From: Moheibacter stercoris
GTDB taxonomy: Bacteria; Bacteroidota; Bacteroidia; Flavobacteriales; Weeksellaceae
Direction: 5' to 3'
NCBI RefSeq assembly: GCF_040545805.1
Contig: NZ_JBEPMO010000001.1
Location: 372,001 to 436,000 of the forward strand
Length of the DNA: 64,000 bases
The position numbers were made by a program, and so were the translations under genes. Positions 27,831-35,237 of the stretch are shown piece by piece; the first letter of the stretch is position 1; each line of letters starts with the position of its first letter. The notes under the pieces are model-generated. The model was not told the origin of the DNA, did no database searches, and was given only the letters and a program-made list of their open reading frames with translations.

Positions 27831-27940
27831 GGGCGTGTCCCCGCCGCTCCGTTGCACTCCGCGCCGCGGTCGGGCTCTCGGCACTCGCTTTCCCGAAAGC
27901 TTTCGGGAAGAGCTCAAACAATGCCTCCATCCCTCACGCA
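27831..27940 (+). repeat. Structured dispersed repeat, copy 2
   Basis: Starts GGGCGTGTCCCC and ends ATCCCTCACGCA. Hairpin 1 can pair CCGC (27841-27844) with GCGG (27866-27869). Hairpin 2 is the perfect 20-nt palindrome TTCCCGAAAG/CTTTCGGGAA (27890-27909), shorter than in the other copies. The rest of the cmk-porQ gap (27713-28115) is AT word repeats and purine-rich sequence with no gene. Confidence 0.72.
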
Positions 27941-28115
27941 ATTGAAAGGTAGAAAGTAGAATTCAGAAAGTAGAAAGAAGAGAAGAGTAGTGAAGGGAGA
28001 AAATAGAAATAAATTATAAATCAATGATAGCAATAGGAAGGCTTTTTCTTACTAACCTTAACCACCTTAATACCTTATTGTTTTAAATCAGAAATCAGCA
28101 ATCAACAATCAGAAT

Positions 28116-29138
28116 TTAATAATACGGATTGCTTCTCCAGTAGTTTCGACCTTGAATCAAACGGTCTAAATTGATGATCATTCCGAAATGCGTAGAATTG
28201 GCACCTCGATAATAATTGGCATGCGCAAAATCAAAGCGGAACGAACTAATTCGCAAACCAAATCCATAGGTCAATCCGGCAAAAGTTCGTTTATCATCAA
28301 TTGCCAATTCATTTCCACGTTTGAAATTATAGCCTAAACGTAAATTGAATCCTCTTCCTGGAAATAATTCGGCTCCCATCGAAACGTGATCAATGAATTT
28401 TCGTCCAAATTTCGGTTCGTTTCCATTGTCATCAACTCCATAGGAAATATCAAATTTCTGTAAATCATGCAAAGTTAAACTCAATTCCAAAGGCACGTGT
28501 TCCAACCTATGAGACATTCCTAAATTAATTTGCAAAGGCATTTTTTCTTTCGTGCCTGCATAGGTTTGCAATTGAAACCCTAAATTTCGAACAGCCAAAG
28601 AAACATTGGTATTATAGTCGATATCGTGGAAAACAATTCCGACATCAGCCGCAATGGCATGAGACGAATAACTTTCAATTCTTGAATTGATGTATTTTGC
28701 ACTTGCTCCAACGGTGAAAAAATCACTTAGATTCAAAGCGTATCCCAAGCTGATCATAGCGTCTTTCGCAGAGAAATCACCGGTTAAATTTCCATTTTCG
28801 TCTGCACCTCTGAAATCACCATAATCGATGTATTGAGCATTCAAGGAAAAGAATTCATCATCATCGTACTGATAAACCCCAGAAAAGGTTCCAAATTTCA
28901 CATCAGCCATATAACTAACGTAGTTCAATGCCACTTGCCCATGAGATTGTTCATTGGCCAAGGCTGGATTCCAATACGTCATATTGGGGTCTGCATCCCA
29001 CATGGATTGAGCATTTCCACCCAAAGCTGCTTGACGCGGTGAAGTTGTGATGTTGACAAATTCGTAAACGCGTGTACCATCTTGGCCAAAGCCAAAGACA
29101 GTCAAGAATAAAAATACAAACGCAAGCTTTTTTGTCAT
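28116..29138 (-). CDS. porQ: T9SS component PorQ
   Basis: An outer-membrane beta-barrel protein of the PorV/FadL-like family, part of the T9SS attachment machinery in which PorQ anchors PorZ near the PorU-PorV complex. About 340 residues. A signal peptide (MTKKLAFVFLFLTVFGFGQ) is followed by YEFVNITTSPRQAALGG, the conserved PorQ/PorV N-terminal segment, then WDADPNMTYWNPALA, amphipathic strands, and the end NLDRLIQGRNYWRSNPYY. The frame extends to 29171, but 29138 is preferred because a promoter (minus strand, -7 TACTTTTG at 29143-29150) overlaps the extension. It serves secreted proteins such as the two cargo proteins in this window. Confidence 0.9.
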   Translation of the reverse strand: MTKKLAFVFLFLTVFGFGQDGTRVYEFVNITTSPRQAALGGNAQSMWDADPNMTYWNPALANEQSHGQVALNYVSYMADVKFGTFSGVYQYDDDEFFSLNAQYIDYGDFRGADENGNLTGDFSAKDAMISLGYALNLSDFFTVGASAKYINSRIESYSSHAIAADVGIVFHDIDYNTNVSLAVRNLGFQLQTYAGTKEKMPLQINLGMSHRLEHVPLELSLTLHDLQKFDISYGVDDNGNEPKFGRKFIDHVSMGAELFPGRGFNLRLGYNFKRGNELAIDDKRTFAGLTYGFGLRISSFRFDFAHANYYRGANSTHFGMIINLDRLIQGRNYWRSNPYY

Positions 29139-29142
29139 CACG

Positions 29143-29171
29143 CAAAAGTAACAATAATGTACATAACGCAA
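29143..29171 (-). promoter_or_regulatory. Promoter of porQ
   Basis: Minus strand: TTG (29169-29171), 18-nt spacer, TACTTTTG (29143-29150). The box ends four bases before the ATG at 29138, so the mRNA appears leaderless. Confidence 0.6.
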
Positions 29172-29323
29172 TAAGCCTTTTTTTCTTGTATGAAGAACAT
29201 CTTTTAAGATAAGAAATTTTTTTCAAATTTCAAATGCTCCAAATCATTTCGTAAAACCAATCTTTTGAGGAACTTAGAGCTAGAAAATAAAAAGATTAGT
29301 AAATCATTTAAAAGCAAATTGAT

Positions 29324-29740
29324 ATGAAACAAAGAGTTCCCGTTACTGAAATCATGACCAAAGATTTGGTAAAATTAGATCCAACCCAATCCTTGTACGA
29401 TGCCGAAAAGTTATTCAACAAACACAGCATTCGACACATTCCAGTGGTAGAAGGAGATCGAGTTGTAGGAGTTATTAGCCGTTCCGATTTGTTGCGAATT
29501 AGTTATGCTGATTTAAATGAAAATGAAGAAACTGTTGATTCGGTTGTCTACGATATGTACACCCTTCCACAAGTAATGACGCGAGTTCCCGTAACGGTAG
29601 AATCTGACACAACCATCAAAGAAGTAGCTGAAATTTTATCCAAACAAAGTTTCCACTCCATTCCCGTAGTAGAACAAGGAAAATTAGTAGGAATTGTTAC
29701 CACAACCGATTTGATTAATTATCTACTAGAACAATATTGA
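29324..29740 (+). CDS. CBS domain-pair protein
   Basis: 138 residues consisting of two CBS domains in tandem: first MKQRVPVTEIMTKDLVKLDP to VVGVISRSDLLRIS, then LPQVMTRVPVTVESDTTIKE to LVGIVTTTDLINYLLE. CBS pairs bind adenine nucleotides and act as energy or ligand sensors, here as a stand-alone cytoplasmic protein. No catalytic domain is attached, so the partner it regulates is unknown. The gene is divergent from porQ, with no clear promoter seen, and is closed by the hairpin at 29769-29805. Confidence 0.88.
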   Translation: MKQRVPVTEIMTKDLVKLDPTQSLYDAEKLFNKHSIRHIPVVEGDRVVGVISRSDLLRISYADLNENEETVDSVVYDMYTLPQVMTRVPVTVESDTTIKEVAEILSKQSFHSIPVVEQGKLVGIVTTTDLINYLLEQY

Positions 29741-29768
29741 GTATAGTGTGAATCTCTTTATAGAGTTG

Positions 29769-29805
29769 CTCCGTTGAGTTTATTAGTTTCTCAGCGGAGT
29801 TTTTT
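29769..29805 (+). terminator. Terminator of the CBS gene
   Basis: CTCCGTTGAG pairs with CTCAGCGGAG (one G-U pair) and is followed by T6. Confidence 0.8.
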
Positions 29806-29815
29806 GTGCAATAAA

Positions 29816-29848
29816 AACCCTGTCAAAGTTCAAAACTCTGACAGGGTT
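29816..29848. repeat. CCCTGTCA palindrome downstream of alaS
   Basis: AACCCTGTCA pairs with TGACAGGGTT around a 13-nt loop. It is related to the palindrome at 19401-19433. Being just after the alaS stop it may also act as an alaS terminator (AAAA on the plus side gives T4 on the minus strand). Confidence 0.6.
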
Positions 29849-29875
29849 GTTCTATCTTTAACTTGAAACCAAGTA

Positions 29876-32482
29876 TTAAATCAATCCTTTTGCTTTTTCC
29901 AAAGCTCTATCCAATCCAGAGACATCTTTTCCTCCGGCAGTAGCAAAGAAAGCTTGTCCGCCGCCGCCACCTTGGATTTCTTTTCCTAATTCGCGAACGA
30001 TTTGACCCGCGTTCAATCCTTTGCTTTCAACCAATTCATCTGAAATTGAAACCGTGATCGATGGTTTTCCGTCGGCATCTGAAGCCACAACCAACAAAAC
30101 ATTTTCCAATTCTTTTCTCAATGGGAAAGCAATTTGTTTAATGGCGTTGGCATCCAAACTTGTACGAACCGCCAAGAAATTCACACCATTGATGTTTTGG
30201 AAGGCTTTTTTCCAGTTTTCTTTTTCGGAATTCGCTTGTTGCAACACAAATTTTTCCAATTGCGCTTTAAGGTCTTTGTTTTCATCGACCAATTTTTGAA
30301 CCGCATCAATCGGATCAGCCGGATTTTTCAATTCCGCTAAAATCTGGTTGTATTTTGTAAAGGTTTCTTTCAATTCTTCAATCGCAGCAAGTCCCGTAGT
30401 CGCTTCGATTCGACGAATTCCCGCCGCACTAGAACTTTCGCTTTGCAATTTGAACATGATAACATCTGCCGTGTTTTGAACGTGCGTTCCACCACATAAT
30501 TCGATCGAATCACCAAATTTGATCATTCGAACAACATCACCATATTTTTCACCGAACAAAGCCATTGCGCCTTCTTCCAAAGCCTTTTTGAAAGGAACCG
30601 AACGTTTTTCTTCTAATGGAATTCTTTCCACAATGCGCATATTCACCAAACGAAGAACTTCTTTGATTTCTTCGTCGGTCATTTTATTGAAGTGCGAAAA
30701 ATCAAAACGCAAATAATCTGGACCTACATACGAACCTTTTTGTTCCACGTGCGTACCTAAAACTTCACGCAAAGCTTGGTGTAACAAATGCGTTGCGGTG
30801 TGGTTACGCATGATGTGATTTCTACGCTCCACATCTACTTGTGCATGAAAACTTGCATTCAAGTTCGAAGGCAATTCCGTTGTGAAATGAACGATTAAGT
30901 TATTTTCCTTTTTGGTATTGACAATTTCAATTTTCTCAAATTCACTTTCGATCCATCCGGAATCACCAACTTGTCCACCGCTTTCTGCGTAGAAAGGAGT
31001 CGCTTGGAAAACCAATTGATAAAAAGTTCCGGTTTTATTTTCGACTTGACGGTAACGCGTGATTTTCACGTCAGCTTCCATATAATCGTATCCAATGAAT
31101 TCTTCGGTTGCATCCTCCATCAAAATCGTCCAGTCAGAAGCTGAAAAAGAAGTCGCCGATTTGGAACGTTGCTTTTGCTTCTCCATTTCTGCTTCGAATC
31201 CTTTTTCGTCAATCGTCAAATTCTTCTCTTCGGCAATGATTCTAGACAAATCTGCAGGAAATCCAAATGTATCATACAATTCAAATACGACATCACCTGG
31301 AATTTCTTTGATATCTGAATTGTTTTGAATGAAATTATCCAAACGAACCAAACCTTGTTCGATAGTACGTAAGAAATTCGTTTCTTCCTCTTTAATAACT
31401 TCGGTTACCAATTGTCCTTGTTTTTCCAATTCTGGGAAGAATTCGCCCATTTGATCTCTGAAAATTGGAATTAATTTATAGATGAAGGCTTCATTCAAAC
31501 CCAAAAATCGGTAGCCATAACTGATGGCACGACGTAAAATTCGGCGAATTACATATCCAGCACCTGTGTTTGAAGGCAATTGTCCGTCGGCAATCACAAA
31601 AGAAACCGCACGTAAATGATCCACCACCACGCGGAAGGCAATATCGGTCGCTTCAGCAGCACCATATTTTTTTCCTGAAATTTTTTCCAATTCAGCAATC
31701 AAAGGTTGGAAAATGTCGGTATCGTAATTCGAAGTTTTTCCTTGTAAAACCATCGCCAAACGTTCAAATCCCATTCCCGTATCGATGCTTTTCGCAGGTA
31801 AAATTTCCAAAGAACCATCGGCTTTGCGCAAATACTCCATAAAAACCAAGTTCCAAACTTCAATTACTTGCGGATGGTCCATATTGACCAAATCTTTCCC
31901 AGGAACTTTTGCTTTTTCTTCTGCCGAACGTATGTCCACATGGATTTCCGAACAAGGACCACAAGGACCCGTCTCACCCATTTCCCAGAAGTTATCTTTT
32001 TTATTTCCAAACAAAATACGGTCTTTGGCAACGTGCGCTTTCCAAAGCTCCAACGCTTCATTATCCTGCGCCGTTCCATCTTTTTGATCACCTTCAAAAA
32101 CCGTTACGTACAGATTTTCCTTAGGAATTTTGTACACTTCCGTCAACAATTCCCAAGCCCAATCAATCGCTTCTTTCTTGAAATAATCGCCAAAAGACCA
32201 GTTTCCCAACATTTCAAACATGGTGTGGTGGTAAGTATCTTTCCCCACATCGTCCAAATCGTTATGTTTTCCAGAAACACGTAAACATTTCTGCGTATCG
32301 GCAATACGTTGAGATGTTGGTTTTTTATATCCCAAGAAGAAATCTTTGAATTGCGCCATCCCCGAATTATTGAACATCAACGTCGGGTCATCCTTCAAAA
32401 CGATTGGCGCAGAAGGGACGATTAAATGTTGTTTGTTTTCAAAGAATTCTAAAAATTGTTTACGTATTTGTTTGGAGTCCAT
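29876..32482 (-). CDS. alaS: Alanine-tRNA ligase
   Basis: Charges tRNA-Ala. 868 residues, normal for the family. In order: class II catalytic core starting with QIRKQFLEFFENKQHLIVPS and motif 2-like FNNSGMAQFKDFFLG, TGMGFERLAMVLQGK, the tRNA-recognition domain with VIRRILRRAI, the editing domain with HTATHLLHQALREVLG and the zinc-site ELCGGTHVQNT, then the C-Ala domain with GGGGGQAFFATAGGKD. The ATG at 32482 matches the family N-terminus. It is divergent from the M23 peptidase gene; this gene pair is conserved in Bacteroidota. A TATCTTTG -7-like box lies on the minus strand at 32553-32560. Confidence 0.98.
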   Translation of the reverse strand: MDSKQIRKQFLEFFENKQHLIVPSAPIVLKDDPTLMFNNSGMAQFKDFFLGYKKPTSQRIADTQKCLRVSGKHNDLDDVGKDTYHHTMFEMLGNWSFGDYFKKEAIDWAWELLTEVYKIPKENLYVTVFEGDQKDGTAQDNEALELWKAHVAKDRILFGNKKDNFWEMGETGPCGPCSEIHVDIRSAEEKAKVPGKDLVNMDHPQVIEVWNLVFMEYLRKADGSLEILPAKSIDTGMGFERLAMVLQGKTSNYDTDIFQPLIAELEKISGKKYGAAEATDIAFRVVVDHLRAVSFVIADGQLPSNTGAGYVIRRILRRAISYGYRFLGLNEAFIYKLIPIFRDQMGEFFPELEKQGQLVTEVIKEEETNFLRTIEQGLVRLDNFIQNNSDIKEIPGDVVFELYDTFGFPADLSRIIAEEKNLTIDEKGFEAEMEKQKQRSKSATSFSASDWTILMEDATEEFIGYDYMEADVKITRYRQVENKTGTFYQLVFQATPFYAESGGQVGDSGWIESEFEKIEIVNTKKENNLIVHFTTELPSNLNASFHAQVDVERRNHIMRNHTATHLLHQALREVLGTHVEQKGSYVGPDYLRFDFSHFNKMTDEEIKEVLRLVNMRIVERIPLEEKRSVPFKKALEEGAMALFGEKYGDVVRMIKFGDSIELCGGTHVQNTADVIMFKLQSESSSAAGIRRIEATTGLAAIEELKETFTKYNQILAELKNPADPIDAVQKLVDENKDLKAQLEKFVLQQANSEKENWKKAFQNINGVNFLAVRTSLDANAIKQIAFPLRKELENVLLVVASDADGKPSITVSISDELVESKGLNAGQIVRELGKEIQGGGGGQAFFATAGGKDVSGLDRALEKAKGLI

Positions 32483-32540
32483 TTAATTAAATTTATTTTA
32501 CCATTTCGTTAACAACAACGGGGTTATTTTTTCCGTTATT

Positions 32541-32573
32541 TTGTCGAGCACACAAAGATAATAATTACACTTG
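32541..32573 (+). promoter_or_regulatory. Divergent alaS / M23 promoter region
   Basis: For the M23 gene, TTG (32541-32543), a 22-nt spacer and TACACTTG (32566-32573, one mismatch to the -7 consensus) precede the ATG at 32579. For alaS, TATCTTTG lies on the minus strand at 32553-32560. Confidence 0.4.
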
Positions 32574-32578
32574 TAAGA

Positions 32579-33547
32579 ATGGGGGAAAAAAAATACAAAT
32601 ACAACGCACAAACCACCACCTTAAAACCTATTAAAAATAAAGGATTACGTAAAATTCGTAACCTAATTGCTTTTTTGATTGTAACCGCTTTTTTCGGAAT
32701 CATATCCGGATTCATTTTCAGCAGTAAATTCAATACGCCAGAAGAAAACACTTTGGCTGCAGAGTTAAAAGAAATGAAATTTCAATACGAATTGTTAAAT
32801 AAAAAAGTCAAACAATCCCAAGAAGTTTTAAGTCAAATCGAAAATCGCGATAACAATATATACCGTAGTTATTTTGAATTGGATCCGATTCCAGAAGATG
32901 TTCGTAAAGCAGGATTTGGTGGAGTCAATCGCTATTCAAAATTTACCGATTGGACCTATGGAGATTTGGTGACAGATGTTGCCAAAAATATTGACATTTT
33001 GAACAAGCAAATGGTGATTCAATCCAAATCATTGGATGAAGTAGTCATCAGTGCAAAAGAAAAAGACAAAATGTTGCGTCATTTACCCGCAATTCAACCA
33101 GTTGCTAATAAAGATTTAACGCGTTTGGCTTCTGGATTTGGTATGCGTATGCATCCGATTTTAAAAATCAGTAAAATGCATGCTGGAACTGACTTTTCAG
33201 CACATGTTGGAACGCCAATTTATGCAACCGGAGATGGGAAAGTAAAACTTTCTGGACGTGAAGGCGGATACGGAAATTTGGTCATTATCAACCATGGATA
33301 CGGATTTGAAACCCTGTATGCGCATATGCAAAAATCAAATGTTCGTACAGGTCAATCTGTGAAAAGAGGTGACATTATTGGATATGTTGGAAATACAGGA
33401 CTTTCGACGGGTCCGCATTTACATTATGAAATCCACAAAGACGGTAAGCCGATTGATCCAGTAACTTATTTTTATCAGGATGTAAGTCCAGATGAATTCA
33501 AAATTTTGCTTGACAAGTCTCAACAAATGTCTGTATCTTTGGATTAA
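32579..33547 (+). CDS. Membrane-anchored M23 family peptidase
   Basis: A 322-residue envelope protein related to LytM-type endopeptidases that cut peptidoglycan cross-links. A basic N-terminus and one transmembrane helix (about 28-48, LIAFLIVTAFFGIISGFIFS) are followed by a coiled coil (about 55-90) and a C-terminal M23 domain with both zinc motifs intact: HAGTDFS (HxxxD) and HLHYEIH (HxH). It should therefore be catalytically active in the periplasm, with wall remodelling in growth or division as the likely role. Its stop overlaps the start of the next gene (TAATG), so the pair is translationally coupled. Confidence 0.93.
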   Translation: MGEKKYKYNAQTTTLKPIKNKGLRKIRNLIAFLIVTAFFGIISGFIFSSKFNTPEENTLAAELKEMKFQYELLNKKVKQSQEVLSQIENRDNNIYRSYFELDPIPEDVRKAGFGGVNRYSKFTDWTYGDLVTDVAKNIDILNKQMVIQSKSLDEVVISAKEKDKMLRHLPAIQPVANKDLTRLASGFGMRMHPILKISKMHAGTDFSAHVGTPIYATGDGKVKLSGREGGYGNLVIINHGYGFETLYAHMQKSNVRTGQSVKRGDIIGYVGNTGLSTGPHLHYEIHKDGKPIDPVTYFYQDVSPDEFKILLDKSQQMSVSLD

Positions 33548-33888
33548 TGCAAATTGAACTACCAGATAAACTTTATTATAGCATCGGCGAAGTAGCCAAA
33601 GCATTCAATGTGAACGCTTCATTGCTGCGTTTTTGGGAAAAAGAATTCGATGTGATTTCGCCTAAAAAAAATAAAAAAGGAAATCGTTACTTCACACCCG
33701 AGGACATCAAAAACCTCAAATTAATTTATCATTTGGTCAAAGAAAGAGGCTATACATTAGAAGGAGCAAAGGTTGCATTGCAAGAAAAAGTAACCATTAA
33801 ACATGACGTAGAGCTGATTTCACGTATGGAATACATACGCGCAGAATTGGTGAAACTCAAAGAAAGCTTCGATTCAGAAGAAATCTAA
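33547..33888 (+). CDS. MerR family transcriptional regulator
   Basis: A 113-residue DNA-binding protein with the MerR winged HTH: LYYSIGEVAKAFNVNASLLR, then FWEKEFDVISPKKNKKGNRYFTPEDI, and a dimerisation helix. There is no effector domain and no metal-binding Cys. Small MerR proteins of this type follow the M23 gene in many Bacteroidota, and the TAATG overlap shows coupling, so a link to cell-envelope control is plausible but inferred. Confidence 0.9.
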   Translation: MQIELPDKLYYSIGEVAKAFNVNASLLRFWEKEFDVISPKKNKKGNRYFTPEDIKNLKLIYHLVKERGYTLEGAKVALQEKVTIKHDVELISRMEYIRAELVKLKESFDSEEI

Positions 33889-33903
33889 TTCATAATTTTT
33901 TTG

Positions 33904-34046
33904 GGGCGTGACCCCACCGCTCCATTGCACTCCGCGATGGCGTCGGGCTATCCGCTTCAATCTTTTTTGTGCCATGCTGTGCTTTGCTTGTCCGTCGATA
34001 GAGAATCGAAGCACAAAAAAGGATTTTCTCTTCTATCCCTCACGCA
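33904..34046 (+). repeat. Structured dispersed repeat, copy 3
   Basis: Starts GGGCGTGACCCC and ends ATCCCTCACGCA. Hairpin 1 pairs CCAT (33922-33925) with ATGG (33937-33940) around TGCACTCCGCG. Hairpin 2 has arms TCTTTTTTGTGC and GCACAAAAAAGGA, with an inner TCGAT/ATCGA stem. Confidence 0.78.
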
Positions 34047-34069
34047 TTTTAACGTAGAAAGTTCAACGA

Positions 34070-34189
34070 GACCTCAGAGAGGTTCAAATAGCTGTAATTA
34101 GAATAAGTTTCAACGCCAACACGACTTCGGAGAAGTCAAATAGCTGTAACTAGAATAAGATTCACGACCAAACCGACTTCGGAGAAGTC
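34070..34189. repeat. Tandem repeat, three units of about 52 bp
   Basis: Each unit begins with a short palindrome (GACCTCAGAGAGGTT at 34070, GACTTCGGAGAAGTC at 34123 and 34175). Units 1 and 2 continue with the conserved string AAATAGCTGTAAyTAGAATA. Unit 3 is truncated. After it, 34196-34266 is a pyrimidine-rich tract of TTCCTACTTCC-like words. No gene lies between 33889 and 34274. Confidence 0.75.
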
Positions 34190-34274
34190 GTATAGTCCTC
34201 CCACATCCAACCTCCCACTTCCATCTTCCTACTTCGAGCTTCCTACTCCCAACTTCCCTCTTCCCACAAGAAAA

Positions 34275-35060
34275 CTACCCTCTATTCTTCACCTGTATGC
34301 TATATACTATATCTCTTGCTGTACTTCTGGGCATAATTCGAGGAAGGAAAGCCAAAAATTTACAAGAAGCAGATGGTAGGCAAACAATTTTGCCTTTTCT
34401 CATTTTTTGAATTCCATATTGAGCAACTTGTCGAGGATCGCTATTCATCGATTTGATTTTCGCTTCTTTATTGGCCGAAACATTCTTACGGAAATTGGTA
34501 TTAACTACTCCTGGACAAAGTACACTTATTCTTACTTTTGAGCCCTTATTCTCTCGGGCAATGGCTTCGGTAAACGAAATCAAAAATGCTTTGGTCGAAT
34601 AATATATTGACATCAAAGGCCCTGGTTGAAATCCAGCTAAAGAAGAAACGTTCAAAATTTCTCCTTCATTTTTTTGAAGCATATCTTTCAAGAATAATTT
34701 CGTCAAGGCAATCGGTGTCAATACATGTACTCCTGCCATGTTCAATTCAGCGGTCAAATCGGTTTCAGAAAAATTTCCAAAAACACCAAAACCAGCATTG
34801 TTAATCAAACCATAAACATTTAGATTATGTGAAATGGTGAAATCGTAAATTTCTTGAGACGAATGAACCAAGGATAAATCTTTGACTAATATTTCGATGT
34901 GGATATCGTGGAGACTTTGGAGATTTTCAGCGGTTTCTCGCAACATTTTTTCATTGATGTCTACAAGAATTAACGACAAACCTTCTTCAGCATAAAGTTT
35001 CGCAAATTCTTTCCCCAATCCCGAGGCGGCACCTGTGATTATGATGTATTTTGTTTTGAT
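34275..35060 (-). CDS. Short-chain dehydrogenase, apparent non-ATG start
   Basis: An SDR-family oxidoreductase. Extending the frame upstream of the TTG at 35018 restores the complete Rossmann start TKYIIITGAASGLGKEFAKL with the TGxxxGxG cofactor motif. Further on are VYGLINNAGFGVFG (NNAG), the catalytic Ser in ILNVSSLAGFQPG, and YYSTKAFLISF (YxxxK, intact). About 261 residues. No ATG, GTG or TTG exists between the upstream in-frame TGA (35100-35102) and the Rossmann motif. ATC at 35058-35060 stands exactly where the ATG is expected, so either a rare AUC start or a start-loss mutation is likely. A TAGGTTTG box on the minus strand (35101-35108) suggests transcription. Substrate unknown. Confidence 0.8.
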   Translation of the reverse strand: MKTKYIIITGAASGLGKEFAKLYAEEGLSLILVDINEKMLRETAENLQSLHDIHIEILVKDLSLVHSSQEIYDFTISHNLNVYGLINNAGFGVFGNFSETDLTAELNMAGVHVLTPIALTKLFLKDMLQKNEGEILNVSSLAGFQPGPLMSIYYSTKAFLISFTEAIARENKGSKVRISVLCPGVVNTNFRKNVSANKEAKIKSMNSDPRQVAQYGIQKMRKGKIVCLPSASCKFLAFLPRIMPRSTARDIVYSIQVKNRG

Positions 35061-35100
35061 AGGATGTTGATTTTGTGTTAAATATAGAAAAATCTTTATT

Positions 35101-35108
35101 CAAACCTA
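35101..35108 (-). promoter_or_regulatory. -7 box of the SDR gene (TAGGTTTG)
   Basis: Minus-strand match to TAnnTTTG about 40 bases before the presumed AUC start. No clear -33 element. Confidence 0.4.
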
Positions 35109-35237
35109 CCTTAACTTGTGGAAATTTTCTGAAATTGACACTTTATTAAATTGCCCTTTGTTTATAAATACCTGACCAAATTTTGCCTTAAAATTCGTAA
35201 CTTTCAACCTTTATTCAAGTCCAAAATTTAGCTGCGT

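Noticed and set aside
31868..32284. 138-codon plus-strand frame inside alaS
   Set aside because: Antisense shadow of the conserved alaS catalytic domain.
34070..34189. Possible CRISPR array
   Set aside because: Repeats are spaced 52-53 bases but the inter-palindrome sequence is itself conserved, there are only three units, and no cas gene is nearby.
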